Shown here: one piece after another, positions 8,974 through 18,593 of the stretch
How positions within the stretch are numbered: the stretch's first letter is position 1
Layout: every line of letters starts with the position of its first letter
DNA from: Citrobacter amalonaticus Y19
GTDB lineage: Bacteria > Pseudomonadota > Gammaproteobacteria > Enterobacterales > Enterobacteriaceae
NCBI RefSeq assembly: GCF_000981805.1
Contig: NZ_CP011132.1
Coordinates: 4,030,001 to 4,094,000, forward strand
DNA length: 64,000 nt
Reading direction: 5' to 3'
Made by a program: the position numbers and the translations under genes
Notes under the pieces: model-generated
Told to the model about the DNA's origin: nothing
The model's input: only the letters and a program-made list of their open reading frames with translations
The model's database searches: none

Positions 8974-10266
8974 TCACTCCTGTTTGACCTGCAGTTTGCG
9001 CAGCATTTCGCGCGTCACCAGCACAATGCCTTCCTCAGAACGGTAGAAGCGACGGGCATCGTCTTCCGCATTTTCACCAATCACCATGCCTTCAGGGATA
9101 ATACAGGCGCGATCGATAATGCAGCGACGCAGGCGACATGAGCGTCCTACCCAGACTTCAGGTAACAACACTGCCGAATCAATATTACAGAATGAATTCA
9201 CCCGCACGCGCGGGAACAGAACGGACTGCACCACCACTGAACCGGAAATAATACAGCCGCCAGACACCAGCGAGTTCAGCGTCATACCGTGGCTACCCGA
9301 GCGGTCCTGCACGAATTTCGCCGGCGGTAGCGGTTCCATGTGGGTGCGAATCGGCCAGTTCTGATCGTACATATCCAGTTCCGGGGTCACGGATGCCAGA
9401 TCGAGGTTCGCTTTCCAGTACGCTTCCAGCGTTCCGACGTCACGCCAGTACGGCTCGGACTCAGGATCCGACTGGACGCAGGACAACGGGAAAGGATGTG
9501 CATAAGCCATGCCAGCTTTGGTGACGGTCGGAATGATATCTTTGCCAAAGTCATGGCTGGAGCCATCGTCGCCGTCATCCTTTTCCAGCAACTCATAGAG
9601 GTAATCGGCATCAAAAATGTAGATCCCCATGCTGGCGAGAGATTTCGTGGCATCGCCTGGCATCGCAGGTGGGTTGGCCGGTTTTTCCACAAATTCAATG
9701 ATCTTCTCGTTTTCATCGACCGCCATTACGCCGAACGCGCTGGCCTCTTCGATCGGCACCGGCATACAGGCCACGGTGCAGCGCGCACCTTTCTCTACGT
9801 GGTCGATCAGCATGCGTGAATAGTCTTGCTTATAGATATGGTCACCCGCCAGGATCACCACATATTCCGCCTTATAGCGGCGGATGATATCCAGGTTCTG
9901 CGTCACCGCATCTGCCGTGCCGCGATACCAGTTTTCGCCCTGCATTCTTTGCTGGGCTGGCAGCAAATCGACAAATTCATTCATCTCCTCGCTGAAGAAT
10001 GACCAACCACGCTGAATATGCTGTACCAGAGTGTGAGACTGATATTGCGTGATAACGCCAATACGGCGGATTCCGGAGTTAATACAGTTGGATAACGCAA
10101 AATCGATAATACGAAACTTACCACCAAAGTGAACGGCCGGTTTTGCACGCTTGTTGGTTAAATCTTTCAGACGGGTGCCTCGTCCTCCTGCCAGAATCAG
10201 GGCAACAGATTTCAACGGCAACTGGCGCGCCAACATTAAACGGTCATTCTTCTCTAAACTCACCAT
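8974..10266 (-). CDS. glgC: Glucose-1-phosphate adenylyltransferase (ADP-glucose pyrophosphorylase)
   Basis: This 430-residue enzyme makes ADP-glucose from glucose-1-phosphate and ATP, the committed and allosterically controlled step of bacterial glycogen synthesis. The nucleotide-binding GGRGTRLKDLTNKRAKPAV is near residues 27-45, and a left-handed beta-helix region follows in the C-terminal third. The start at 10266 has AAGGAG upstream and the family N-terminus MVSLEKND; an earlier in-frame ATG at 10302 would extend into the glgX end. In E. coli, CsrA represses this mRNA by binding GGA motifs near this ribosome site; the GGA in the Shine-Dalgarno is present here. Confidence 0.98.
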   Translation of the reverse strand: MVSLEKNDRLMLARQLPLKSVALILAGGRGTRLKDLTNKRAKPAVHFGGKFRIIDFALSNCINSGIRRIGVITQYQSHTLVQHIQRGWSFFSEEMNEFVDLLPAQQRMQGENWYRGTADAVTQNLDIIRRYKAEYVVILAGDHIYKQDYSRMLIDHVEKGARCTVACMPVPIEEASAFGVMAVDENEKIIEFVEKPANPPAMPGDATKSLASMGIYIFDADYLYELLEKDDGDDGSSHDFGKDIIPTVTKAGMAYAHPFPLSCVQSDPESEPYWRDVGTLEAYWKANLDLASVTPELDMYDQNWPIRTHMEPLPPAKFVQDRSGSHGMTLNSLVSGGCIISGSVVVQSVLFPRVRVNSFCNIDSAVLLPEVWVGRSCRLRRCIIDRACIIPEGMVIGENAEDDARRFYRSEEGIVLVTREMLRKLQVKQE

Positions 10267-10283
10267 GACTAACTCCTTTTTGA

Positions 10284-12257
10284 TCATCTCTGGAACACAC
10301 ACAGTCCGTGCGCAGGTCCCGGCCAGACAGCCGTAATTACCGGATTATCCACTCCGGCAAACGGGGGAACAGCGCGCCATTCCCCTTCAGGTAAAACAAT
10401 TTCAGCGACATCAGGCGCGGCATTGATGGCAATAAGAAAACGGTCCGATAGCACGATTTGCATCTGCATTGGCCCGTTTTGCCACTCATCCGCACTCAAT
10501 GGTTGTGCGTGGCGGTTAAGCCAGCGCACGTTGCCATCTCCCTCTTCCCACCAATGGTCTCCCACCAGCGCCGGGATTTGCTGGCGCAGTTTTATCAATG
10601 CAGCGGTAAAATCGATTAATCCCCCGCTCGCCTGCGACCAGTCCAGCCAGGTCAACGCATTGTCCTGGCAGTAGGCATTGTTGTTGCCATGCTGACTGTG
10701 TCCATGTTCATCACCAGCCAGCAACATTGGCGTTCCCTGAGAAAGTAAAAGCGTCGTCAGCAACGCATGAATGCTGTCGCGTCGACGTTCGACGACCTCC
10801 AGAGTGCCGCCTAATCCTTCTTTACCATGATTATTGCTATGGTTATTGTCGGTCCCGTCCCGATTTTCCTCTCCGTTTGCCTCATTGTGTTTCTGATTGA
10901 AACAAACGCAGTCTCTGAGCGTAAAACCGTCATGCGCGGTGACCAGATTGACGGAAGCAGAGGGTTTGCGTCCATCTCGCTTAAACACGTCGCTGGAGGC
11001 CGCAAAGCGCCCGGCAAACTCACCGAGCGACAGATTGCGCTGTAGCCAGAAGCGGCGTGATGCATCGCGAAAATGATCGTTCCACTCAGCGAACGGCGCG
11101 GGGAAATTCCCCACCTGATACCCGCCAGCCCCGATATCCCACGGTTCAGCGATAAGCTTAACGGCGGACAACACCGGGCACCGTTTGATAGCGGTAAACA
11201 ACGGCGCATCCTGGCGAAACGCCGGCGTACGCCCCATCACCGATGCCAGATCAAAACGAAAGCCATCAACGTGGCAGGTTTCGACCCAGTAACGCAGGCA
11301 TTCGAGGGCATACTCCACCACGCCAGGATGGCTGAGATTGAGCGTGTTACCGCAACCGGTCCAGTTGTGATAATCGCCATCCTCTCTGATCCAATAATAG
11401 CTACGGTTGTCGATTCCGCGCAGGGAGATGAGCGGTCCGTCCAAATCCAGCTCAGCACTGTGATTGAGCACAATGTCGAGGATGACCTCAATACCCGCGT
11501 TGTGCAGCGCCTTAACGGCATCGCGAAACTCATCCAGCGCCGTCTCTGGCGAGCAGGCATAGGCTGGATGCAGCGCAAACAGCGCGACGGGGTTGTAGCC
11601 CCAGTAGTTCGACAACCCCAACCGTTGTAAACGCGGTTCACTGGCGAAATGCGCCACGGGCAGCAGTTCCAGCGCAGTAATACCCAAATGCTTCAGATAG
11701 TTGATCATCACCGGATGACCGAGCGCTTTATACGTGCCGCGAATCTCCGGCGGGATCTGCGGATGCAGACAGGTTAATCCTTTGACGTGCGCTTCATAGA
11801 CCACGGTGTTGCCCCACGGCGTGCGCGGCGGGGCATCGTCTTCCCAGTCATAGCGATCGGCTGTCACCACGCACTTCGGCGCAATGGCGGCGTTATCGCG
11901 ATGATCCGGCTGGTCATCACCCGCATGCATCAGCGGGTCATCTTTCAGGTCGCCCTCTACGCGACGCGCACAGGGATCAATCAGCAACTTAGCCGGGTTA
12001 AACCAGTGACCCTGCGCAGGCTGCCACGGCCCATGCACGCGGTAGCCATAGCGCAGACCAGGGCGGGCATCGGCCAGATAGCCGTGCCAGACATCCCCGG
12101 TGCGCGCTGGCAGGTCGTAGCGCTGCTCATTGCCCGACGCGTCAAACACACACAGCTCAACGCGCTCAGCATGCGCGGAAAAGAGCGTGAAATTCACGCC
12201 GTGTCCGTCATACGTTGCGCCATGCGGTGTGGCGTTGCCGGCAACCAGTTGCGTCAT
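10284..12257 (-). CDS. glgX: Glycogen debranching enzyme
   Basis: This 657-residue GH13 isoamylase-type enzyme hydrolyses alpha-1,6 branches of limit dextrins left by GlgP. It has an N-terminal CBM48-like domain, then the catalytic barrel with GFRFDLASVMG (nucleophile Asp), KLIAEPWD (acid Glu) and TAHDGFTLRD. The start at 12257 lies in an ATGA overlap with the glgB stop and is preceded by GGAGGCGGA, giving exactly the E. coli length. Confidence 0.97.
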   Translation of the reverse strand: MTQLVAGNATPHGATYDGHGVNFTLFSAHAERVELCVFDASGNEQRYDLPARTGDVWHGYLADARPGLRYGYRVHGPWQPAQGHWFNPAKLLIDPCARRVEGDLKDDPLMHAGDDQPDHRDNAAIAPKCVVTADRYDWEDDAPPRTPWGNTVVYEAHVKGLTCLHPQIPPEIRGTYKALGHPVMINYLKHLGITALELLPVAHFASEPRLQRLGLSNYWGYNPVALFALHPAYACSPETALDEFRDAVKALHNAGIEVILDIVLNHSAELDLDGPLISLRGIDNRSYYWIREDGDYHNWTGCGNTLNLSHPGVVEYALECLRYWVETCHVDGFRFDLASVMGRTPAFRQDAPLFTAIKRCPVLSAVKLIAEPWDIGAGGYQVGNFPAPFAEWNDHFRDASRRFWLQRNLSLGEFAGRFAASSDVFKRDGRKPSASVNLVTAHDGFTLRDCVCFNQKHNEANGEENRDGTDNNHSNNHGKEGLGGTLEVVERRRDSIHALLTTLLLSQGTPMLLAGDEHGHSQHGNNNAYCQDNALTWLDWSQASGGLIDFTAALIKLRQQIPALVGDHWWEEGDGNVRWLNRHAQPLSADEWQNGPMQMQIVLSDRFLIAINAAPDVAEIVLPEGEWRAVPPFAGVDNPVITAVWPGPAHGLCVFQR

Positions 12258-14440
12258 TCCGCCTCCCGCACCAGCCAAATTGTCGACAGCGGCGGCAGGG
12301 TCAGGTTCAGCGATTGCGGACGTCCGTGACTGGAAATCTCATCGGTATGTACCGCCCCGCCATTCCCGGCATTGCTGCCGTGGTAGTGCATCGAATCGGT
12401 ATTGAGAATTTCGCGCCATTTGCCCGGCTGATTGACGCCAAAGCGGTAACCGTGACGCGGCACCGGCGTGAAGTTACTGACGACGATAATTTCATTCCCG
12501 ACCTTATCGCGGCGGACAAACGCCAGTACCGAACGCGCATTGTCATCCACCACCAGCCATTCGAAGCCGTAGGAATCAAAGTCGAGTTCATGCAACGCTT
12601 TGTGGTGACGATAGGTCTGGTTGAGGTCGCGCACCAGGCGCTGCACACCGTGGTGCCAGTTGTCGCCGCCCTCAAGCAGGTGCCAGTCGAGGCTGGCGTC
12701 ATGGTTCCACTCGCGTCCCTGAGCAAATTCGTTGCCCATAAACAGCAGTTTCTTACCCGGGAAGGCCCACATCCAACCGTAATAGGCACGCAGGTTGGCA
12801 AATTTTTGCCACGCGTCGCCCGGCATACGGTCAAGGATCGATTTCTTACCGTGTACCACTTCGTCATGCGACAGCGGCAGAACAAAGTTTTCGGTGTAGT
12901 TGTAGAGCATGCCGAACGTCAGCTTATCCTGGTGATACTGACGATGAATCGGATCCAGCTTCATGTAATCAAGAGTGTCGTGCATCCAGCCAAGGTTCCA
13001 CTTGTACCAGAAACCCAGCCCGCCCATATCCTGAGGACGAGAAACGCCAGCGAAATCCGTCGACTCTTCCGCCATGCTCACCGCGCCCGGCACTTGCTCA
13101 CCGAGAATACGGTTGGTGTTGCGTAAAAATTCAATCGCTTCCAGGTTTTCGCGACCGCCAAATTCGTTCGGGATCCACTCGCCCTCTTTGCGACTGTAAT
13201 CGCGATAGATCATCGATGCCACGGCATCCACGCGCAGGGCATCAATACCAAAGCGCTCAATCCAGTACAGGGCGTTACCCACCAGATAGTTACTGACCTC
13301 ACGACGACCGTAGTTGTAGATAAGCGTATTCCAGTCCTGGTGATATCCTTCGCGCGGGTCGCTATGTTCGTACAGTTTGGTGCCATCAAATTCGGCCAGA
13401 GCAAAGTCATCTGACGGGAAGTGGCCCGGCACCCAGTCCAGGATCACGTTCAGACCCGCCTGATGCGCGGCGTCCACGAAATAACGGAAATCATCGCGCG
13501 TGCCGAAACGACGCGTTGGCGCATAAAGACCGGTAGGCTGGTAGCCCCAACTGCCGTCAAACGGGTGCTCGTTCACCGGCATCAGTTCGATGTGGGTGAA
13601 CCCCATCCATTTCACGTACGGGATGAGCTGATCGGCGAGTTCGCGGTAGCTCAGCCAGAAATTGTTGTCGGTATGACGACGCCACGAGCCCAGATGCACT
13701 TCATAGATGGAGATTGGCGCGTCGAACTGGTTGGCTTTTTTGCGCGCCTCGGTTTGCTCCACTTTTTCAGGCAGACCGCAAATGAGCGAAGCCGTTTCCG
13801 GACGCATCTGCGCTTCAAAGGCGTAAGGGTCGGCTTTAACCCGCAGGTTGCCGTTGGCGTCGATCATCTCATATTTGTAGAGCTGACCATGCTGCGCGCC
13901 GGGGATGAACAGTTCCCAGATACCGCTTTCTTTGCGCAGACGCATCGGGTGACGGCGACCATCCCAGAAGTTAAATTGTCCAACCACGGAAACGCGACGC
14001 GCGTTTGGCGCCCAAACGGAGAAACGGGTGCCCGTGACGCCATCCATCGTGTCCGCGTGCGCCCCCAGGGTTTCATACGGACGCAAATGGGTGCCTTCAG
14101 ACAGCAGCCAGGCATCCATATCCTGAATCAGGGGACCAAAACGGTAGGGATCATCAATCAGATTTTGCTGGCCATGCCAGACAACAGCAAGTTGGTAGCG
14201 AAAAGGATTTTTACGGCGAGGTAATACACCACTGAAAAAACCGCGTGAGTCGAGGCAATCCAGTTTGCCGACTTTGCGCCCGGTTTTAGGTTCAATCACC
14301 CACACTTCTGTGGCGTCAGGTAAAAGCGCGCGGACTTCAAGTCCGGCAGAGGTCTGGTGCATACCGAGTACGGAAAAGGGATCCGCAAAATGGCCTGCAA
14401 TTAGCGCATTAATCACGTCTCTATCGATTCGATCGGACAT
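12254..14440 (-). CDS. glgB: 1,4-alpha-glucan branching enzyme
   Basis: This 728-residue GH13 enzyme moves glucan segments to create alpha-1,6 branches. It has two N-terminal beta domains (the second with the CBM48-type TRFSVWAPNARRVSVVG), then the barrel with DALRVDAVASM (nucleophile), SMAEESTDF (acid) and LSHDEVVHGKKS. It is the first gene of glgBXCAP. The ATG at 14440 is chosen for the exact family length and an AGGA upstream; the frame stays open further upstream but only through the leader hairpin. Confidence 0.98.
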   Translation of the reverse strand: MSDRIDRDVINALIAGHFADPFSVLGMHQTSAGLEVRALLPDATEVWVIEPKTGRKVGKLDCLDSRGFFSGVLPRRKNPFRYQLAVVWHGQQNLIDDPYRFGPLIQDMDAWLLSEGTHLRPYETLGAHADTMDGVTGTRFSVWAPNARRVSVVGQFNFWDGRRHPMRLRKESGIWELFIPGAQHGQLYKYEMIDANGNLRVKADPYAFEAQMRPETASLICGLPEKVEQTEARKKANQFDAPISIYEVHLGSWRRHTDNNFWLSYRELADQLIPYVKWMGFTHIELMPVNEHPFDGSWGYQPTGLYAPTRRFGTRDDFRYFVDAAHQAGLNVILDWVPGHFPSDDFALAEFDGTKLYEHSDPREGYHQDWNTLIYNYGRREVSNYLVGNALYWIERFGIDALRVDAVASMIYRDYSRKEGEWIPNEFGGRENLEAIEFLRNTNRILGEQVPGAVSMAEESTDFAGVSRPQDMGGLGFWYKWNLGWMHDTLDYMKLDPIHRQYHQDKLTFGMLYNYTENFVLPLSHDEVVHGKKSILDRMPGDAWQKFANLRAYYGWMWAFPGKKLLFMGNEFAQGREWNHDASLDWHLLEGGDNWHHGVQRLVRDLNQTYRHHKALHELDFDSYGFEWLVVDDNARSVLAFVRRDKVGNEIIVVSNFTPVPRHGYRFGVNQPGKWREILNTDSMHYHGSNAGNGGAVHTDEISSHGRPQSLNLTLPPLSTIWLVREAE

Positions 14441-14459
14441 GGTTTTCATCCTGTTTTTG

Positions 14460-14508
14460 GTGTCACTCCTCCAACTGATTTTCGACATCAGCCAGTGACA
14501 CTTTTTTT
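14460..14508. other. Strong hairpin in the glgB leader, with a T run on the plus strand
   Basis: GTGTCACT (14460-14467) pairs with AGTGACAC (14494-14501), and CTGAT (14475-14479) pairs with ATCAG (14487-14491) inside it. On the plus strand seven T follow at 14502-14508, giving the shape of an intrinsic terminator pointing away from glgB. On the minus strand the hairpin sits in the 5' leader of glgB, about 20 bases before the start codon, and holds a GGAGGAG run in one arm. Confidence 0.5.
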
Positions 14509-14665
14509 GACCTGAACGGCGCAGCACAATTGTGCATCCTCTCTGCCCCGTCCTACCTTCAGGTAAAGCCCTGATACTGCGATCAGGACACCCTTAAAGA
14601 ATAGCCAACACTTTAATTAACTCCTGCATAAAGATGATACATCTGCGTTTACTCCTTTTTTACGC

Positions 14666-14692
14666 ATAAAAAGGGGTGACTCAGCACCCCTT
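14666..14692 (-). terminator. Terminator of asd
   Basis: On the minus strand AAGGGGTG and CACCCCTT pair around a short loop and are followed by a T run. It begins about 18 bp after the asd stop and separates asd from the glg operon. Confidence 0.85.
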
Positions 14693-14710
14693 GAAAATAA
14701 ACAAACTCGG

Positions 14711-15817
14711 TTACGCCAGATGGCGCAACATGCGGCGCAGCGGTTCTGCTGCCCCCCATAGCAGTTGGTCGCCTACCGTAAAGGCTGACAGGAACTCCGG
14801 CCCCATATTCAGCTTACGCAAACGGCCAACCGGCGTGGTCAACGTACCGGTAACGGCCGCTGGGGTTAACTCACGCATGGTAATATCCCGATCGTTTGGC
14901 ACCACTTTCGCCCACGGATTGTGAGCCGCCAGCAGTTCTTCCACGGTCGGAATGGAAACGTCTTTTTTCAGCTTAATGGTGAACGCCTGACTGTGGCAGC
15001 GCAGCGCGCCGACGCGCACGCACAGGCCATCTACCGGGATGACGGACGCAGTGTCGAGGATCTTGTTGGTTTCCGCCTGACCCTTCCACTCTTCGCGGCT
15101 CTGGCCGTTATCAAGCTGTTTGTCGATCCACGGAATCAGACTGCCCGCCAACGGGACGCCAAAGTTATCCACCGGCAGTTCGCCGCTACGGGTCAGTTGG
15201 GTGACTTTGCGTTCGATATCAAGGATAGCGGAAGAAGGGGTTGCCAGTTCATCAGCCACATAGCTATGCAGGTGACCCATCTGGTTGAGCAGTTCGCGCA
15301 TATGGCGCGCGCCGCCGCCGGAGGCTGCCTGGTAGGTTGCGACCGACACCCAGTCCACCAGGTCGTGGGCAAACAGACCGCCCAGCGACATCAGCATCAG
15401 GCTGACGGTACAGTTGCCGCCAACAAAGGTTTTAATCCCATTGTTCAGGCCGTTGGTGATGACATCCTGGTTAACCGGGTCGAGAATGATGATCGCATCA
15501 TCTTTCATGCGCAGCGAAGAGGCCGCGTCAATCCAGTAACCCTGCCATCCGCTTTCACGAAGCTTTGGATAGATTTCGTTGGTATAATCGCCGCCCTGAC
15601 AGGTCACGATGATATCGAGCGCTTTCAGCGCGTCCAGATCAAAAGCGTCCTGAAGTGTGCCGGTCGAGGTACCGCCGAACGTCGGCGCTGCCTGCCCAAG
15701 CTGGGAAGTCGAAAAGAAAACAGGGCGAATGGCGTCGAAGTCGCGCTCTTCAACCATGCGTTGCATGAGAACAGAGCCGACCATACCGCGCCAGCCGATA
15801 AAACCAACATTTTTCAT
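14711..15817 (-). CDS. asd: Aspartate-semialdehyde dehydrogenase
   Basis: This 368-residue NADPH enzyme reduces aspartyl-phosphate to aspartate semialdehyde, the branch point to lysine, diaminopimelate, methionine and threonine. It has an N-terminal dinucleotide fold (GFIGWRGMVGSVL) and the catalytic Cys in GGNCTVSLM. The ATG at 15817 gives the E. coli start MKNVGFIGWRG; the frame is open a further 20 codons without family similarity. It is transcribed alone and diverges from yhgN. Confidence 0.98.
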   Translation of the reverse strand: MKNVGFIGWRGMVGSVLMQRMVEERDFDAIRPVFFSTSQLGQAAPTFGGTSTGTLQDAFDLDALKALDIIVTCQGGDYTNEIYPKLRESGWQGYWIDAASSLRMKDDAIIILDPVNQDVITNGLNNGIKTFVGGNCTVSLMLMSLGGLFAHDLVDWVSVATYQAASGGGARHMRELLNQMGHLHSYVADELATPSSAILDIERKVTQLTRSGELPVDNFGVPLAGSLIPWIDKQLDNGQSREEWKGQAETNKILDTASVIPVDGLCVRVGALRCHSQAFTIKLKKDVSIPTVEELLAAHNPWAKVVPNDRDITMRELTPAAVTGTLTTPVGRLRKLNMGPEFLSAFTVGDQLLWGAAEPLRRMLRHLA

Positions 15818-15892
15818 AGCGTTTTTTTCCTGCAAAGATGTGTGCTGTGTATGCTGACCAGTGTCCCACTGGCTCATCCTTCACCATACAAA

Positions 15893-15965
15893 AAGCAGCC
15901 AAAGTCGCAAGTGAATTTAATCAATGATAGCGATGCCATCAGTAATGCGACTTATCCCGCTGCTT
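15893..15965. promoter_or_regulatory. Extended interrupted palindrome between asd and yhgN
   Basis: AAGCAGC (15893-15899) matches GCTGCTT (15959-15965), and inside these AAGTCGCA (15902-15909) matches TGCGACTT (15946-15953). The arms lie between the divergent asd and yhgN starts. Function is unknown; it could be an RNA structure in the asd leader or paired operator halves. Confidence 0.35.
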
Positions 15966-16008
15966 AAGCAAGCAGAAAGTCCAGGGCAATTATCAGGGAA
16001 TTTGAGTT

Positions 16009-16602
16009 ATGAATGAAATCATTTCTGCAGCTGTTTTATTGATCCTGATTATGGATCCGCTCGGTAACTTGCCCATTTTCATGTCCGTACTGAAACATAC
16101 CGAGCCGAAACGGCGTCGGGCGATAATGGTGCGAGAGCTTTTCATTGCGCTGTTGCTGATGCTGATCTTCCTTTTTGCGGGCGAGAAAATTCTCGCATTT
16201 CTTAATTTGCGAGCCGAAACGGTTTCAATATCCGGGGGCATTATCCTGTTCCTGATCGCCATCAAAATGATTTTCCCCAGCGCCACCGGAAACAGTGCCG
16301 GACTTCCGGCGGGTGAAGAACCCTTTATTGTCCCGCTGGCGATCCCGTTAGTGGCCGGTCCAACCATTTTGGCCACGCTGATGCTGCTATCACATCAGTA
16401 CCCGAATCAAATGGGGCATCTGGTGATTGCCCTGCTGTTGGCCTGGGGCGGCACCTTTGTGATCCTGTTGCAGTCGTCGCTGTTTCTACGTCTGCTGGGT
16501 GAGAAAGGGGTAAACGCATTAGAACGCCTGATGGGATTGATTCTGGTGATGATGGCGACCCAGATGTTCCTGGACGGTATTCGGATGTGGATGAAGGGAT
16601 AA
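16009..16602 (+). CDS. yhgN: MarC-family inner-membrane protein YhgN
   Basis: This 197-residue protein of the UPF0056/MarC family has about six hydrophobic segments and the family sequence MDPLGNLPIFM near the N-terminus, plus IPLVAGPTILATLM in the middle. No biochemical role is established for the family, and the old link of MarC to multidrug resistance is not supported. It is a single gene diverging from asd, ending before a REP/terminator region. Confidence 0.93.
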   Translation: MNEIISAAVLLILIMDPLGNLPIFMSVLKHTEPKRRRAIMVRELFIALLLMLIFLFAGEKILAFLNLRAETVSISGGIILFLIAIKMIFPSATGNSAGLPAGEEPFIVPLAIPLVAGPTILATLMLLSHQYPNQMGHLVIALLLAWGGTFVILLQSSLFLRLLGEKGVNALERLMGLILVMMATQMFLDGIRMWMKG

Positions 16603-16613
16603 AAGCGTAAAAA

Positions 16614-16684
16614 AGCCCGGTAGCTTTTATGCTTACCGGGCCTGGTATTTGCGTTTTTTATAGGTCGGGTAAGCGCCACCCGAC
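16614..16684. repeat. REP/BIME element, probably also the yhgN terminator
   Basis: GCCCGGTAGC and GCTTACCGGGC form one strong hairpin (16614 to about 16641). A second REP-like palindrome with GTCGGGTAAGCGCCACCCGAC follows to 16684. The pair lies between the convergent yhgN and gntU genes. Confidence 0.75.
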
Positions 16685-16689
16685 AAACA

Positions 16690-18030
16690 TCAGCTCAACA
16701 GTTGAAACGCAATCATCCCAATAATGGCACCCACGGTGCCGAGGATGGTTTCCATCATCGTCCAGGTCTTCAGGGTTTGTGCTTCTGTCGCACCGGTGAA
16801 TTTCCCGAACAGCCAGAAACCGGCGTCGTTCACATGACTGACCACGATCGAACCGCCCGCGATGCAGATAGACAGCGCCGCCATCTGCGCACCGGAGAAG
16901 TTCAGTTGTTCAATCACCGGCATCACCAGACCCACCGCCGTTAAGCAGGCCACGGTCGCGGAGCCCTGAATGATACGCACCGCCGCCGCCAGCACGAAGC
17001 AGGTAATGGCAATCGGTAAACCCATCCCGGTCAGCGCTTCACCCAATGCCGGGCCAACGCCGGAATCCACCAGCACCTGCTTGAAGACACCGCCTGCGCC
17101 AATCACCAGCAGGATGATCCCCGCCGGTTGCAGCGCGTGACCGCAGATCTCCATCACCTTATCTTTCGGCATCCCCTGGCGCATTGCCAGGCCGTAGATC
17201 GCCACCAGACACGCCACCAGAATCGCGGTGAATGGGTGACCGATAAATTCAAACCACTGATACGCCGTAGAACCGACCGGCACAAAGCGTGCAGCGATGG
17301 TTTTCAGCCCCACCAGCACCAGCGGCAGCAGGATCAGCGACAGGCTGAAGCCGAAGGACGGCATTTTGCCCTCACCCAGGTGCGGTTCGGTAATATCGTC
17401 AGGAATATTCAGTTCAACGTAGCGGCTGATAAAGTTGCCCCACAGCGGCCCGGCGATGATCATCCCCGGAATGGCGGCGCACAGACCAATCAGAATCATC
17501 CAGCCAAAGTCGGCGTGCATCTGAGAGGCGAGCAGCATCGGTGCCGGCCCCGGCAGCAGAAATGCTGCGGCCGCCGCCACGCCCGCAAACAGCGGGATCA
17601 CCAGCTTCACCAGATTCGTACCGGTATGACGCGCCATCGAGAACGCGACGCTAATCAGCAGTACAATCGCCACTTCAAAGAACAGCGGCAGCGCGCAGAT
17701 CAGCCCCGCCAGCCCAATCGCATAGTGCGCGCGACTGTGGCCGAAGGATTTCAACATCTTGACCGCAATCTGATCGACCGCGCCCGTTTCATGCAAAATC
17801 TTGCCGAACATTGCCCCCAGAGCGACCACAATCGCCAGGAAGCCAAGCGTACCTCCCATCCCTTTTTCCATTGTCGCCGCGATTTTATCGAGCGGCATAC
17901 CGGAAAAGAGACCTGCACCAATAGACACCACCATCAAAGCAACGAAGGCGTGCATACGCGCCTTCATCACTAAAAACAACAGCAGCAGAACGGAGCCTAC
18001 TGCTGTTAAAACAAGCGTTAATGTACTCAA
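16690..18030 (-). CDS. gntU: Low-affinity gluconate transporter
   Basis: This 446-residue GntP-family permease imports gluconate across the inner membrane with protons. Many hydrophobic helices are visible, with family stretches such as LPLFFEVAIVLLISVAF and FLLPGPAPMLLASQM. It follows gntK with a 3-bp gap and is the last gene of the GntR-controlled gntKU unit. The length equals E. coli GntU. Confidence 0.96.
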   Translation of the reverse strand: MSTLTLVLTAVGSVLLLLFLVMKARMHAFVALMVVSIGAGLFSGMPLDKIAATMEKGMGGTLGFLAIVVALGAMFGKILHETGAVDQIAVKMLKSFGHSRAHYAIGLAGLICALPLFFEVAIVLLISVAFSMARHTGTNLVKLVIPLFAGVAAAAAFLLPGPAPMLLASQMHADFGWMILIGLCAAIPGMIIAGPLWGNFISRYVELNIPDDITEPHLGEGKMPSFGFSLSLILLPLVLVGLKTIAARFVPVGSTAYQWFEFIGHPFTAILVACLVAIYGLAMRQGMPKDKVMEICGHALQPAGIILLVIGAGGVFKQVLVDSGVGPALGEALTGMGLPIAITCFVLAAAVRIIQGSATVACLTAVGLVMPVIEQLNFSGAQMAALSICIAGGSIVVSHVNDAGFWLFGKFTGATEAQTLKTWTMMETILGTVGAIIGMIAFQLLS

Positions 18031-18033
18031 AAC

Positions 18034-18561
18034 TTACTGCCTTTTATTAATGACCTCGATGGTGCTGGCAACAACACCTTCCAGTGGCTGATCGATATCC
18101 ACCACCAGTACGTCGTTTTCGTCAGCACCCGGTTCTTGCAGCGTTTCAAACTGCGTCACCAGCATCTGGGTTTTGAAGAAATGACCTTTACGCGCCTTCA
18201 GACGGCTTTCGATCACGTCGAAATCGCCTTTCAGGTAGATGAAAGAGAGGTTCGGGTTACCGTCACGCAGCAGGTCACGGTAGTGTTTTTTCAGCGCGGA
18301 ACAGACAATCAGCGAAACCTTGTTGGTACGCTGCATCGCAAACGCCGCATCATTCAGCGCCTGCAACCACGGTTTACGGTCGTCATCATTGAGTGGCTCA
18401 CCGGAGGCCATTTTCTCAATGTTGCGACGCGGATGGAGAAAATCGCCATCAAGAAACGCGGCATGCAGTTGATGCGCAACTTCACTGGCGACAGCGGATT
18501 TGCCACTGCCCGATACGCCCATCAGAACGTAAATGTGGTGATCATGGTTAGTCGTGCTCAA
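18034..18561 (-). CDS. gntK: Gluconokinase (thermoresistant)
   Basis: This 175-residue P-loop kinase phosphorylates gluconate to 6-phosphogluconate, feeding the Entner-Doudoroff and pentose phosphate routes. The P-loop GVSGSGKSAV is at about residues 15-24, and the CSALKKHYRDLLR segment follows. I place the start at a TTG (18561), which gives the E. coli N-terminus MSTTNHDHHIYVLMG; a GGGGG run lies about eight bases upstream. An in-frame ATG at 18582 is possible but would add seven residues unlike the family. Two GntR operators lie upstream. Confidence 0.95.
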   Translation of the reverse strand: MSTTNHDHHIYVLMGVSGSGKSAVASEVAHQLHAAFLDGDFLHPRRNIEKMASGEPLNDDDRKPWLQALNDAAFAMQRTNKVSLIVCSALKKHYRDLLRDGNPNLSFIYLKGDFDVIESRLKARKGHFFKTQMLVTQFETLQEPGADENDVLVVDIDQPLEGVVASTIEVINKRQ

Positions 18562-18593
18562 AGTGGTGCCCCCACAGTACAAGAATCAGGAAT

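Noticed and set aside
12215..13126. 303-codon plus-strand frame opposite glgB
   Set aside because: It is antisense to the glgB catalytic domain, without any recognisable motif.
17128..17973. 281-codon plus-strand frame opposite gntU
   Set aside because: The product would be almost entirely His, Arg and Gln, the typical shadow of a membrane-protein gene.
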